Position numbers and translations under genes: made by a program. A stretch of DNA of 43,193 nucleotides from an uncultured Owenweeksia sp. (GTDB lineage: Bacteria; Bacteroidota; Bacteroidia; Flavobacteriales; Schleiferiaceae), in the NCBI GenBank assembly GCA_937146805.1, contig CAKZRR010000024.1, positions 1 to 43,193 on the forward strand. The letters run 5' to 3'. Shown in pieces: positions 43,151 through 43,193 of the stretch. Positions within the stretch are counted from its first letter, which is position 1, and every line of letters begins with the position of its first letter. A model generated the notes under the pieces. The model worked only from the letters and a program-made list of their open reading frames with translations, was not told the origin of the DNA and searched no databases.

Positions 43151-43193
43151 GGTGTCGGGTAAAGATATTTAGATTTGTGACTATGAGTGAGCA

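Overview
The window is chromosomal DNA of a Bacteroidota bacterium, most likely a member of the Flavobacteriales. Evidence for this is the purH-mreB-mreC-mreD-mrdA-rodA order, a coaX-lptC-CorC-PpiD cluster, four type IX secretion (T9SS) proteins with type A or type B sorting ends or a PorP/SprF barrel, TTG-N17-TAnnTTTG promoter sequence of the Bacteroidetes type, and moderately AT-rich coding sequence. I cannot name a genus. Almost all of the window is ordinary housekeeping DNA with dense, well-packed genes.

Layout. 1-8.1 kb: a tRNA-Phe(GAA) followed by a rightward envelope cluster (coaX, outer-membrane barrel, TPR protein, lptC, small membrane protein, CorC-type protein, PpiD/SurA-type foldase) closed by a strong terminator. 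8.2-9.5 kb: a leftward MORN-repeat protein. 9.6-16.7 kb: a leftward cell-shape operon, purH then mreBCD, PBP2 and RodA. 16.8-18.5 kb: an FtsX-type permease whose 3' end overlaps a convergent free-methionine-sulfoxide reductase gene. 18.9-23.4 kb: a two-gene T9SS unit, a large type B sorted repeat protein and a PorP/SprF barrel carrying an Asn/Gly/Gln-rich linker and a SPOR domain.

23.4-31.4 kb: a DinB-like protein, an M3 peptidase, rsmA, mgtE, a 2-hydroxyacid dehydrogenase, an Asp/Glu-racemase-like protein, an inositol-monophosphatase and an alpha/beta hydrolase. 31.4-32.9 kb: an accessory patch with two small leftward genes of unknown function, separated by a 137-bp element that has the architecture of an integron attC site; a second, degraded relative of it lies on the other side. 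32.9-36.2 kb: fumarylacetoacetase, divergent glyA, and a TerC-family gene. 36.3-37.9 kb: twin T9SS type A proteins with almost identical 3' ends. 38-41.9 kb: short SSB, a zinc-ribbon protein, ppa, a DUF2200 gene bracketed by direct repeats, and a PutP-like symporter. 42-43.2 kb: the remains of an IS200/IS605 transposase broken by one stop and two frameshifts, an SRPBCC protein, and a terminal hairpin.

The most unusual items are the attC-like cassette patch (31.6-32.9 kb), the PorP/SprF-SPOR fusion, the phased CGTTT array upstream of ssb, the repeats bracketing DUF2200, and the domain-limited identity of the twin T9SS genes. I found no CRISPR array, rRNA, prophage, or recognisable defence or biosynthetic island. 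The attC-like patch is the best candidate for something not usually annotated.
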